A stretch of DNA of 6,996 bases. Source: Bordetella parapertussis (GTDB taxonomy: Bacteria > Pseudomonadota > Gammaproteobacteria > Burkholderiales > SG8-39). The stretch's first letter is position 1. Each line of letters opens with the position of its first letter. Where the stretch lies: positions 1 through 6,996 of the forward strand of contig CAMBSA010000092.1 in the NCBI GenBank assembly GCA_945869935.1, given 5' to 3'. Below the pieces are notes generated by a model. That model did no database searches. It was given only the letters and a program-made list of their open reading frames with translations, and was not told the origin of the DNA. This document shows positions 1-5,864 of this stretch, in pieces. Made by a program: the position numbers and the translations under genes.

Positions 1-763
1 GGAAATTCTTGTGCATCACGCGGTCTGCGTCGTCGCGCAGATCCTTCATGCCCATCTGGTCGTAGGCCTTCACCAGGATGAACAACGCCTCCTCGAGCGC
101 GGGCGCGTTCGGGTAATTCTTGAGTGCCGCCTGCACGCGGTTGACCGCCGCCACATAGGCCGTGCGCTTCATGTAATAGCGTGCCACGTGCACGTCATGT
201 GCGGCGAGCGCATTCACCAGGTAGCGCATGCGCTGGATTGCATCCGGCGTGTACTTGCTGTCCGGGTAACGCTGCACCAGATCCTTGAACGCATCGAAGG
301 AGTCGCGTGCCGCCTTGGGGTCACGCTCGGTCGGGTCCTGGTCGGCCACCTTGGCGAAGATGCCCTGGTCCTCGTTGAACCAGATGATGCCCTTCAGGTA
401 GTACGAGTAATCGACGCTGGGATGATTCGGGTGCAGCTTGGCGAAGCGGTCCGCCGCCGCCGAGGCCGAGGCGAGGTCGTTGTCCTTGAAGTAGGCATAG
501 GCGACTTCGAGTTGCGCCTGCTGTGCATACCTGCCGTATGGGAAGCGCGCTTCGAGCTTCTCGTAATGCTTGATCGCCTGCTGGTAGTTGCCGCCCTGAA
601 GTTCGTCCTTCGCCTCGTTGTAGAGGCGAGCGGCCGTCCAGCCAAGGGTCTTGTCGTCCTCACCAAGGCCGCAGCCGACCAACAGGGCGACAAGGATTGC
701 GGCTACACTTAGCCTGAGGAGTCGTACCGCGTTTGAGGCTGCGCTTGTGACTGGAAGTGTCAT
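1..763 (-). CDS. bamD: BamD, outer-membrane protein assembly lipoprotein (3' end beyond window)
   Basis: BamD (also ComL/YfiO) is the essential lipoprotein of the BAM complex; with BamA it inserts beta-barrel proteins into the outer membrane from the periplasmic side. The minus-strand frame from ATG 763-761 is open to the window edge (254 codons). It begins with a signal peptide: basic residues R14 and R17, a hydrophobic stretch, then a lipobox L28-V29-G30-C31, so C31 should be lipidated. TPR-type repeats follow, with the family phrases YNEAKDELQGGNYQQAIKHY, EARFPYGRYAQQAQLE, FVQRYPDS-like VQRYPDSKYTPDAIQRMRYL and a conserved ARYYMKR. E. coli BamD is about 245 residues, so little should be missing. 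An in-frame ATG at 799 would add 12 residues (MRFSLPIFLAIP); I prefer 763 because it gives a more typical lipoprotein signal, although neither start has a strong ribosome-binding site. It diverges from rluD, the usual arrangement in Beta- and Gammaproteobacteria. Confidence 0.95.
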   Translation of the reverse strand, partial: MTLPVTSAASNAVRLLRLSVAAILVALLVGCGLGEDDKTLGWTAARLYNEAKDELQGGNYQQAIKHYEKLEARFPYGRYAQQAQLEVAYAYFKDNDLASASAAADRFAKLHPNHPSVDYSYYLKGIIWFNEDQGIFAKVADQDPTERDPKAARDSFDAFKDLVQRYPDSKYTPDAIQRMRYLVNALAAHDVHVARYYMKRTAYVAAVNRVQAALKNYPNAPALEEALFILVKAYDQMGMKDLRDDADRVMHKNF

Positions 764-797
764 TGGGATGGCAAGGAAAATCGGCAGGGAAAATCGC

Positions 798-1874
798 ATG
801 CGGGATCGCAGGAAAAATTATACCCCGCCTGAGGCTTCCACCGAGATTCCGGCGATGCCGGAGGACGATTTCGCCGCCGAAACCGACGTTGATGCAGGCG
901 CGGAACCTGCCCCGGCGTTTGCTCGGGTCGAGGAGCGCATCGTGCCGGCGGAACTCGCGGGCCTTCGCATAGACCAGGCGCTCGCAAAAATGTTCCCCGA
1001 GCATTCGCGTAGTCGCCTGCAGGACTGGCTCGCCGACGGCCATATACGGCTCGACGGTGGCGGCGCAAAGCCGAAGCAGCGCATCTGGGGCGGCGAACGC
1101 ATCGCGGTCGAAACCCTGCCCGACAGAATCGACTCCGCCTACACGCCCGAGGCGATCGACATCGTCATCGTCTACGAGGACGACGCGGTGATCGTGATCG
1201 ACAAATCCGCAGGCCTGGTCGTGCATCCCGGTAGCGGTAACTGGAGCGGCACGCTCGCCAACGCCCTCCTGCATCATGCGCCGCAATTGTCGGAAGTACC
1301 GCGCGCCGGAGTCGTGCATCGGCTGGACAAGGACACCACCGGCCTCATGGTGGTCGCGAAGACCCTCACCGCGCAGACCGCGCTGGTGCGTCAACTGCAG
1401 GATCGAAGCGTCGAGCGCCTCTACCTTGCGCTGGTGCGCGGAGCGGTACGCGGCGAAGGAACGGTGGACGCGCCGATCGGCCGCGATCCGCATTCGCGCA
1501 CCCGCATGGCGGTGACCGACGCGGGCAAGGAGGCGATTACGCATTACCGCGCGATCGAGGCGCTCGAGGGCGCGACGCTGCTCGAATGCAAGCTCGCCAC
1601 CGGCCGCACCCACCAGATACGCGTGCACATGGCCTCGATCGGTTTTCCGATCGCGGGCGACCCGGTGTATCGCAGCGCGCTGCGCGCGCGCCTGCCGCGC
1701 GCGGGTGAACGCAACGTTCCGGTGCCCGAGGCGATCAAGGCATTCCCCCGCCAGGCGCTTCATGCGCGGCGCCTGGCCTTCATTCATCCGGTCTCGGGCG
1801 AGCGGGTGGGCTTCGATGCGCCGCTGCCGGCGGATTTCGCCGCCCTGCTCGCGACACTGCGCGAGGCGATGTGA
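798..1874 (+). CDS. rluD: RluD, 23S rRNA pseudouridine synthase
   Basis: RluD isomerises uridines in helix 69 of 23S rRNA (1911, 1915 and 1917 in E. coli), which matters for 50S maturation and termination. From ATG 798 the product is 358 residues. An S4 RNA-binding domain comes first (ELAGLRIDQALAKMFPEHSR ... W...GHIRLDGG), followed by the RsuA/RluA catalytic domain. The signature GVVHRLDKDTTGLMVV is present with catalytic aspartate D177, and the later block LATGRTHQIRVHMASIGFPI is intact. ATG 798 is preferred because AGGGA lies seven bases upstream. ATG 768 has no such site, and ATG 855 would give a 339-residue protein closer to the 326 of E. coli. The first roughly 38 residues are acidic, low in complexity and not conserved. 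It is divergent from bamD and precedes pgeF by 85 bp, matching the E. coli bamD-rluD-pgeF order. Confidence 0.95.
   Translation: MRDRRKNYTPPEASTEIPAMPEDDFAAETDVDAGAEPAPAFARVEERIVPAELAGLRIDQALAKMFPEHSRSRLQDWLADGHIRLDGGGAKPKQRIWGGERIAVETLPDRIDSAYTPEAIDIVIVYEDDAVIVIDKSAGLVVHPGSGNWSGTLANALLHHAPQLSEVPRAGVVHRLDKDTTGLMVVAKTLTAQTALVRQLQDRSVERLYLALVRGAVRGEGTVDAPIGRDPHSRTRMAVTDAGKEAITHYRAIEALEGATLLECKLATGRTHQIRVHMASIGFPIAGDPVYRSALRARLPRAGERNVPVPEAIKAFPRQALHARRLAFIHPVSGERVGFDAPLPADFAALLATLREAM
817..845 (-). promoter_or_regulatory. Candidate sigma-70 promoter of bamD
   Basis: On the minus strand a perfect TATAAT (822-817) lies 54 bases upstream of the bamD ATG at 763, inside an AT-rich patch that stands out in GC-rich DNA. 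The expected -35 position (about 840-845) is poor, reading CTCGGT at 17-bp spacing. Transcription from here would start near 810 and give a leader of about 45 bases. The element lies within the N-terminal codons of rluD, where that protein is poorly conserved. The call rests on the -10 match and its position only. Confidence 0.4.
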
Positions 1875-1959
1875 GCAAGCTCGCGGGAGTCGTTGAACGG
1901 AGCGTCGGCCGAATCGCGGGGGCAAGGCGCGCCCCGCACATTCTTCACGCCGCTTCGCG

Positions 1960-2694
1960 ATGAGCGCGTCCGACTGGATCACACCGCGCTGGGCGGTGCA
2001 TGAGCGCGTACGTTCCCTGATCACCACGCGCAAAGGAGGCGTGAGCAACGCGGCCTGGGCGAGCCTGAATCTCGGCACGCACGTCGGCGACGATCCGGCG
2101 CATGTCGCGCAGAATCGCGCGCGGGTGAGGGCGCATCTGCCGGCCGAACCGCTCTGGCTGACGCAGGTGCACGGCACGCGCGTGGTGGAGCACGGACCCG
2201 GAATCGTTGGCGGTATCGAGGCCGATGCCGCCGTATCCCGTGCACCGGGCCAGGTCCTTGCGATAATGACGGCCGATTGCCTGCCGGTGCTGCTTTCCGA
2301 CGGCAGTGGCGAGGCGGTAGGCATTGCACACGCCGGATGGCGCGGACTTGCCGATGGCGTGATCGAGAACACGGTGAGCGCGATGGCGGTGCCGCCTGCG
2401 CGGATGGCTGCGTACCTCGGTCCCGCAATCGGGCCGCAGGCCTACGAAGTGGACGAAGACGTGCGCGCTGTGTTCATCGCGCATGATGCGGCCGCGTCGG
2501 GGGCGTTCGTCGCGCGGGGCGGCGGCAAGTACCACGCGAATCTTTACCTGCTTGCGCGCATGCGGCTTCGCGCGCTCGGCATCGATCGCGTCGAGGGCGG
2601 GGATCGTTGCACCTTGCGCGAATCCGCCGATTTCTTTTCGTATCGCCGCGACCGGGTCACCGGCCGCATGGCGAGTTTCATCTGGATGGAGTAA
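1960..2694 (+). CDS. pgeF: PgeF/YfiH-type multicopper-oxidase-like (DUF152) enzyme, peptidoglycan editing factor
   Basis: This is a 244-residue laccase-domain protein. In E. coli, YfiH/PgeF removes L-serine wrongly added to UDP-MurNAc and so guards peptidoglycan composition; other family members act on purine nucleosides, and older annotations read polyphenol oxidase. The metal-site residues fall exactly where E. coli numbering puts them: H71 in TQVHG, C107 in TADCLPV and H124 in HAGWRG. GPAIGPQAYEV and the C-terminal signature FFSYRRDRVTGRMAS are also present. The protein is therefore full length and should be active. No clear Shine-Dalgarno sequence precedes ATG 1960, but the N-terminus (DWITPRW...TTRKGGVS) aligns with the family and no better in-frame start lies upstream. 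It follows rluD in the same direction and is followed after 6 bases by the ZIP transporter, so the last two are very probably co-transcribed. Confidence 0.93.
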   Translation: MSASDWITPRWAVHERVRSLITTRKGGVSNAAWASLNLGTHVGDDPAHVAQNRARVRAHLPAEPLWLTQVHGTRVVEHGPGIVGGIEADAAVSRAPGQVLAIMTADCLPVLLSDGSGEAVGIAHAGWRGLADGVIENTVSAMAVPPARMAAYLGPAIGPQAYEVDEDVRAVFIAHDAAASGAFVARGGGKYHANLYLLARMRLRALGIDRVEGGDRCTLRESADFFSYRRDRVTGRMASFIWME

Positions 2695-2700
2695 CAGGGC

Positions 2701-3483
2701 TTGAGCACGATTGCATGGATTGCGTTCGCGAGCATCGCGGGCGGGGTGATATCGGTGGCGCTGGCGGGGATGATCGCGTTTTCCGCGCGCGCCTCCTGGG
2801 TGCCGGCGTTGGTGAGCTTCGCGATAGGCGCGCTGCTGGGCGCGGTGTTCCTCGAGATTCTGCCGCATGCCTTCCATGACGCCGGCGAGAACATCTCCAC
2901 GCTCACCGCCACACTGCTGGGCGGGATACTCGGGTTCTTCCTGCTGGAGAAGCTGGTGCTGTGGCGGCACTGCCATGTGGAGGACTGCGAAGCGCACGAC
3001 CACCACAAGGAGGAGCCGAGCGCCCACGGCCGCAGCGGCATGCTGATCGTGATCGGCGACGGCTTTCACAATTTCGTCGACGGTATCCTGATTGCGGCGG
3101 CCTTCCTCGAGAGCACGCAACTGGGCATCGTCACCGCCGCGGCGGTGGTGGCGCACGAGATCCCGCAGGAGATCGGCGACTTCGTCATCCTGCTGCACTC
3201 GGGCTACAGCAAGACCAAAGCCATCCTCCTCAACCTGCTCTCCAGCCTCGCAATGCTGGTGGGGGGGCTGATCGGCTACTTCGCACTGCAGCAGATGCAG
3301 GGCTGGATCAATTCCATGCTCGTGATCGCGGCGGCGAGCATGATCTATGTGGCGGTGGCGGATCTCATCCCCGGCCTGCACAAGCGCACCGCCATCAAGG
3401 CGACGATCGAGCAGGTGCTGCTGATCGGCTCAGGCGTGTTCCTGATCTGGTTCGTGGGCGCGCTCACCGGGCACTCGCACTGA
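2701..3483 (+). CDS. ZIP-family divalent metal transporter (LIV-1-like motif)
   Basis: This is a 260-residue inner-membrane protein with about eight hydrophobic segments, the expected size for a bacterial ZIP. ZIP carriers move zinc, iron or similar divalent cations into the cytoplasm. The two metal-binding helices are clear: GFHNFVDG (H123, N124, D127) in the fourth, and HEIPQEIGDF (H152, E153, E157) in the fifth; this second motif is the form seen in the LIV-1/SLC39 group. Between helices three and four is a His/Cys-rich cytoplasmic loop (H90, C91, H92, C96, H99, H101, H102), a probable metal-sensing or metal-holding segment. The start is TTG 2701, six bases after the pgeF stop, with GGAG at 2688-2691 as ribosome-binding site. 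An ATG start would lose the first membrane helix. The substrate cannot be told from sequence; zinc is the default guess. Confidence 0.9.
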   Translation: MSTIAWIAFASIAGGVISVALAGMIAFSARASWVPALVSFAIGALLGAVFLEILPHAFHDAGENISTLTATLLGGILGFFLLEKLVLWRHCHVEDCEAHDHHKEEPSAHGRSGMLIVIGDGFHNFVDGILIAAAFLESTQLGIVTAAAVVAHEIPQEIGDFVILLHSGYSKTKAILLNLLSSLAMLVGGLIGYFALQQMQGWINSMLVIAAASMIYVAVADLIPGLHKRTAIKATIEQVLLIGSGVFLIWFVGALTGHSH

Positions 3484-3598
3484 GCGTCCGCGATCCGGGT
3501 TATTCCAGATCCGGTATCGTGATTTCCCGGCTTCTAGCGCAGGTCATGGAGTTTTGAGATAAAAGTCGGAGAATTTCCGAATTCCGTTCGCGTGCAGC
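3484..3598. other. Convergent intergenic gap between ZIP gene and Crp/Fnr gene
   Basis: This 115-bp spacer lies between the stop codons of two genes that face each other. It holds two copies of GATCCGG 14 bp apart (from about 3494 and 3508) and a weak 4-bp hairpin CGGA-GAATT-TCCG. I see no stem followed by a T-run on either strand, so I cannot point to an intrinsic terminator for either gene. Confidence 0.5.
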
Positions 3599-4311
3599 TC
3601 AGCCAGGGGACGGAAGCAGGCGGTCGTACTCCCTTTTTACCACCGCGTAGCACTCACAGGCGGTCTGCTCCAGCCGGTGGCGGCTGAGTACGGTGATACG
3701 GCCGCGGATGTAACGGATAATTCCTTCGCGCTGAAAATTGCCCGCGACTTCGGTCACGCTTTCGCGGCGCACGCCGAGCATGTTGGCAATCAGTTCCTGG
3801 GTCATCGCAATGTCCCGCGTCTGCAGACGGTCGAGGCTCAGCAACAGCAGGCGGCATAGCTGCTGCTCCAGCGAATGGTGCCGGTTGCAGACCGCGGTCT
3901 GCGCCATCTGCGTGATCAGCGCCTGGGTATAGCGAAGCAGCAGATGAAGCACCGGACCGGCGCGGTTGAAGTCCTGCTTCAGCAGCGCGGCCTTCAGCCG
4001 GTATCCGTAGCCTGCGCTTTGCACCACGGCGCGGCTGGGCGTGGTTTCGCCGCCCATGAACAGCGGTATTCCGAGGAATCCCTCGTTGCCTACCACCGCG
4101 ATCTCCGCCGAGGCGCCGTAGTCCATGACATACATCAGCGACACGATCGCGGTAGTCGGAAAATACACCTGTTTCAGGCGCGCCTCGATTCATACAGTGC
4201 CTCGCCAAGCGGCATCTGCACGAGTTCAAGGTGCGGCTCGATACGAGCGAAATCGTCGGCGCGAAATCTTGCGAGGAGATGGTTCTGCTTCGGGATGTGC
4301 GGCACGGGCAC
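3599..4311 (-). pseudogene. Crp/Fnr-family transcription regulator, frame broken near the N-terminus
   Basis: Two minus-strand frames together encode one Crp/Fnr regulator of about 237 residues. The first runs from GTG 4311 (preceded by GAGGA nine to ten bases upstream) to about 4186 and reads QNHLLARF...FARIEPHLELVQMPLGEALYES, then hits TGA at 4176-4174. The second resumes as ARLKQVYFPTTAIVSLMYVM and continues to the stop at 3601-3599. It carries the rest of the cyclic-nucleotide-type sensor barrel, the dimer helix, and a winged helix (MTQELIANMLGVRRESVTEVAGNFQREGIIRYIRGRITVL). One missing base at roughly 4184-4190 explains the switch. No FNR-type N-terminal cysteine cluster is present, so an iron-sulfur oxygen sensor is unlikely; the ligand is unknown. 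A product starting at GTG 4168 (189 residues) would lack the first strands of the sensor barrel. The lesion may be real decay or a sequencing or assembly error; the rest looks well conserved. Confidence 0.82.
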
Positions 4312-4329
4312 GAACGGTGTTCCTCATTC

Positions 4330-4357
4330 CAATTGTGCCGAGACAATTGTGCCGAGA
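4330..4357 (+). repeat. Perfect tandem repeat, two copies of CAATTGTGCCGAGA
   Basis: The 14-bp unit occurs at 4330-4343 and 4344-4357 with no mismatch and no gap. Its first nine bases (CAATTGTGC) recur a third time at 4426-4434. The array lies 19-46 bases upstream of the GTG start of the Crp/Fnr gene, in its likely leader. Confidence 0.9.
4333..4346 (-). promoter_or_regulatory. Possible Crp/Fnr-type operator (TTG-N8-CAA)
   Basis: The plus strand reads TTGTGCCGAGACAA, an inverted repeat TTGT-N6-ACAA with the TTG-N8-CAA spacing used by many Crp/Fnr regulators (FNR: TTGAT-N4-ATCAA). It spans the junction of the tandem repeat and ends 21 bases before the regulator's start codon, downstream of the putative promoter, where bound protein would repress. 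Self-binding is inferred from position and form only. Confidence 0.35.
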
Positions 4358-4377
4358 GCGGCGCGTCGATCCGGTCA

Positions 4378-4406
4378 ATAATCGAGATTGAGTCGACTAA
4401 AGTCAG
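4378..4406 (-). promoter_or_regulatory. Candidate promoter of the Crp/Fnr gene
   Basis: On the minus strand CTGACT (4406-4401) and GATTAT (4383-4378) are separated by exactly 17 bp; each matches its sigma-70 consensus hexamer at four of six positions. Transcription would start near 4371 and give a leader of about 60 bases containing the tandem repeat. The perfect palindrome at 4403-4417 overlaps the -35 element. Confidence 0.3.
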
Positions 4407-4417
4407 GGAAACCCTGA
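4403..4417. repeat. Perfect palindrome TCAGGG-AAA-CCCTGA
   Basis: Six-base arms flank a three-base centre. It could be a short operator overlapping the putative -35 of the Crp/Fnr gene, or a small hairpin. No T-run follows on either strand, so it is not an intrinsic terminator. Confidence 0.6.
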
Positions 4418-4579
4418 TCAAGTCCCAATTGTGCAACGGATAGAACAGAGCATCCCTCTGGAGTGGAGGATATGCAAGGGGGCGATGCACACTTGTTCAG
4501 ATGTTCCTCACCACGGTAGCACGTAGGTCCGATGAGATTGGGCACGGGAGCACATTGGGGGTGTGGGAATTCCACCGCG

Positions 4580-4634
4580 CGCGAGCGGGACGGGGATGCC
4601 GACGCCAGTTGCTCGCGGATTTGCGGGACCGTCC
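4580..4634. other. Interleaved inverted repeats with pseudoknot topology upstream of folE
   Basis: CGCGAGC (4580-4586) is complementary to GCTCGCG (4611-4617), and GGACGG (4588-4593) to CCGTCC (4629-4634). The pairs are interleaved (A-B-A'-B') with connecting segments of 1, 17 and 11 bases, the geometry of an H-type pseudoknot in RNA. It lies upstream of the putative folE promoter, so it would be in folE mRNA only if transcription starts further left. Chance pairing in GC-rich DNA is possible. Confidence 0.35.
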
Positions 4635-4649
4635 ATTTCGAACCGCGGC

Positions 4650-4677
4650 TTGATCGCGGGATATTCAGCAGGATAAA
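4650..4677 (+). promoter_or_regulatory. Candidate promoter of folE
   Basis: TTGATC (4650-4655) and GATAAA (4672-4677) each match sigma-70 consensus at four of six positions with a 16-bp spacer, in a locally AT-rich patch. The start point would be near 4684, giving a leader of about 50 bases. The -35 overlaps the loop and right arm of the hairpin at 4643-4659. Confidence 0.35.
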
Positions 4678-4734
4678 TACGCGGGTTTGAACGCGGTTTT
4701 CGGTGGTCCTCGCGGGTCCAGACAGGAGTCAGGC

Positions 4735-5304
4735 ATGTCCGATGACATAGGTTCTCCCTTCAGCGTCAACGACTGGCGGCGCCTGCTGCATTCCTTCGGT
4801 GAAGATCCGATGCGGCAGGGACTGCAGGAAACACCGGAGCGCGCCACGCGCGCCTGGGCGCACTGGACGCGTGGGTATGCGGAAGACCCAAACGCGATTC
4901 TCAAGAGCTTTTCCGATGGCGGCGAGAATTACAACCAGCTCATCGTAGTCAAACGTATTCCTGTGTATTCGCATTGCGAGCACCATCTCGCGCCGTTCTT
5001 CGGGCATGCGGCGATCGGATATCTGCCTACCGGGCGCATCGTCGGCCTGTCCAAGCTCACCCGGCTGGTCAACTGCTTCGCGGCACGGCTGCAGGTGCAG
5101 GAGCGCCTGACCCAGCAGATCGGGCAGGCACTGCTCGAGCACCTGAAACCGCGCGCGGTCGGCGTGGTGATTCGCTGCCGCCACATGTGCATGGAATCGC
5201 GCGGCATCGCGGTGGCGGGAGAGGAGACAGTTACCTCGGCGATGCTCGGCGATCTGGAGAAAAACCAGGCGCAGCGCGCGGAGTTTCTGTCCCTGGTAGC
5301 CTGA
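4735..5304 (+). CDS. folE: GTP cyclohydrolase I
   Basis: FolE converts GTP to 7,8-dihydroneopterin triphosphate and formate, the first step of folate synthesis and the entry to other pterins and deazapurines (queuosine). The protein has 189 residues. The zinc ligands are intact: C81 and H84 in SHCEHHLAPFFGHAAIGYLP, and C152 in RHMCMESRGI, spaced exactly as C110, H113 and C181 of E. coli. LQVQERLTQQIGQAL and the C-terminal ETVTSAMLG...RAEFLSL are also typical. The N-terminal helical part is shorter than in E. coli (222 residues), as in many bacterial forms. ATG 4735 is chosen because AGGAG lies six bases upstream; an in-frame TTG at 4687 would add 16 unconserved residues. It stands alone between non-coding stretches and is probably its own transcription unit. 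This is the zinc-dependent type, not the unrelated FolE2. Confidence 0.95.
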   Translation: MSDDIGSPFSVNDWRRLLHSFGEDPMRQGLQETPERATRAWAHWTRGYAEDPNAILKSFSDGGENYNQLIVVKRIPVYSHCEHHLAPFFGHAAIGYLPTGRIVGLSKLTRLVNCFAARLQVQERLTQQIGQALLEHLKPRAVGVVIRCRHMCMESRGIAVAGEETVTSAMLGDLEKNQAQRAEFLSLVA

Positions 5305-5316
5305 TCCGGTGGCATT

Positions 5317-5346
5317 CGGCAGGCGCGCCTTTGCGAAGTCCTGCCG
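5317..5346 (+). terminator. Hairpin after folE, possible terminator without T-run
   Basis: CGGCAGG (5317-5323) and CCTGCCG (5340-5346) form a perfect 7-bp stem with a 16-base loop, beginning 12 bases after the folE stop. The position suits an end-of-transcript structure, but no T-run follows, so it is at most a weak or Rho-assisted terminator, or an mRNA-stabilising hairpin. Confidence 0.35.
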
Positions 5347-5421
5347 TCGTAGTCGACCCGCGGCACGCGAAATTTGGGACGGATATGTTACGAATCCGAA
5401 CATCTATCCTGCGTTCGCCGT

Positions 5422-5439
5422 GCGCAAATGGCCTTGCGC
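5422..5439. repeat. Hairpin GCGCAA-ATGGCC-TTGCGC
   Basis: A perfect 6-bp stem with a 6-base loop lies in the folE to BON-gene spacer, immediately before a direct repeat. No T-run follows. It may be a small mRNA structure; the function is unknown. Confidence 0.5.
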
Positions 5440-5440
5440 C

Positions 5441-5465
5441 GGGAACTTCTCCTGGGAACTTCTCC
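5441..5465 (+). repeat. Near-tandem 12-bp direct repeat GGGAACTTCTCC
   Basis: Perfect copies at 5441-5452 and 5454-5465 are separated by a single T. They lie 49-73 bases before the BON-protein start, so they could be paired protein-binding sites or a slippage duplication. Confidence 0.85.
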
Positions 5466-5513
5466 GACTCGATCCAGAGGCTGTGCCTGGGTTCACATCA
5501 GGATTCCCGACTT

Positions 5514-5825
5514 GTGAAGAAAATCAATCGCAGTGCCGCCTCGATTCTTGCCGTGTTGATGGCCACCATCCAGGGGTGTTCGATCACCGGTGTCCAGGAG
5601 GGCGCAGGCGAATACGCCTTGGACGCATGGATCTCGGCCAGGGTGAAGACCCTTCTCGGCGAAGACGCGCAGATCAGGGCAACCGAGATCAATATCGAAA
5701 CCTCCAGGGGAGTGGTGCTGCTCACAGGGTTCATTAATTCCGAGTGGGCAATGGTCCAGGCCGTACGGAATGCGCAAACCATCAGCGGAGTCATCTCGGT
5801 CAAGAACGACATGCGTCTGAAGTAG
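5514..5825 (+). CDS. Small exported single-BON-domain protein, possible lipoprotein
   Basis: This 103-residue protein has a short signal sequence (KK near the start, hydrophobic core SILAVLMATI) ending in IQGC, a loose lipobox: Q at -2 is unusual, but G-C is right. If used, it leaves a periplasm-facing lipid anchor at C22. The mature part is one BON domain: about residues 40-103, with KTLLGEDAQIRATEINIETS, GVVLLTGFINSE and a hydrophobic VISVKNDMRLK end. BON domains are thought to bind phospholipid or membrane surfaces and occur in OsmY (two copies) and related stress proteins; this one has a single copy. The chosen start is GTG 5514, with AGGA about ten bases upstream. The frame is open further upstream with no signal-like sequence or conserved match, so a longer N-terminus is unlikely. 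It is separated from folE by 209 bp with repeats, so it is probably independently expressed. Its partner is unknown. Confidence 0.75.
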   Translation: MKKINRSAASILAVLMATIQGCSITGVQEGAGEYALDAWISARVKTLLGEDAQIRATEINIETSRGVVLLTGFINSEWAMVQAVRNAQTISGVISVKNDMRLK

Positions 5826-5864
5826 GCGGTTCAGTCTTGGGCCGCGCGTCACGGCGATCCTCTG

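Larger units (their letters stand above)
4312..4734. other. Repeat-rich non-coding interval between the divergent Crp/Fnr gene and folE
   Basis: This 423-bp stretch has no convincing gene on either strand; its short open frames show no recognisable protein. It holds a tandem repeat (4330-4357) with a third partial copy (4426-4434), a TTG-N8-CAA site (4333-4346), a perfect short palindrome (4403-4417), two interleaved inverted repeats (4580-4634), a hairpin CCGCG-N7-CGCGG (4643-4659), and candidate promoters for both flanking genes. It serves as the control region for both. I see nothing specific in 4440-4575. Confidence 0.6.

Noticed and set aside
11..712. Plus-strand open frame of 233 codons at the left edge
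   Set aside because: It is antisense to bamD, whose translation carries all expected motifs. The plus-strand product has no recognisable domain.
660..3381. Long minus-strand open frames opposite rluD, pgeF and the ZIP gene (570 and 478 codons)
   Set aside because: They are antisense to clearly conserved genes, have Arg/His-rich low-complexity composition and show no family motif. Such frames are common opposite GC-rich coding sequence.
3654..4490. Minus-strand frame of 278 codons across the Crp/Fnr gene
   Set aside because: It runs out of frame with both conserved segments of the regulator and gives no family match, so it is not a way of bypassing the frame break.
4472..4519. 15-codon ORF (MQGGDAHLFRCSSPR) with GGAG/GGAGG upstream, possible leader peptide
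   Set aside because: The nearer GGAGG is too close to the ATG, no promoter or attenuator structure goes with it, and its composition shows nothing typical of leader peptides.
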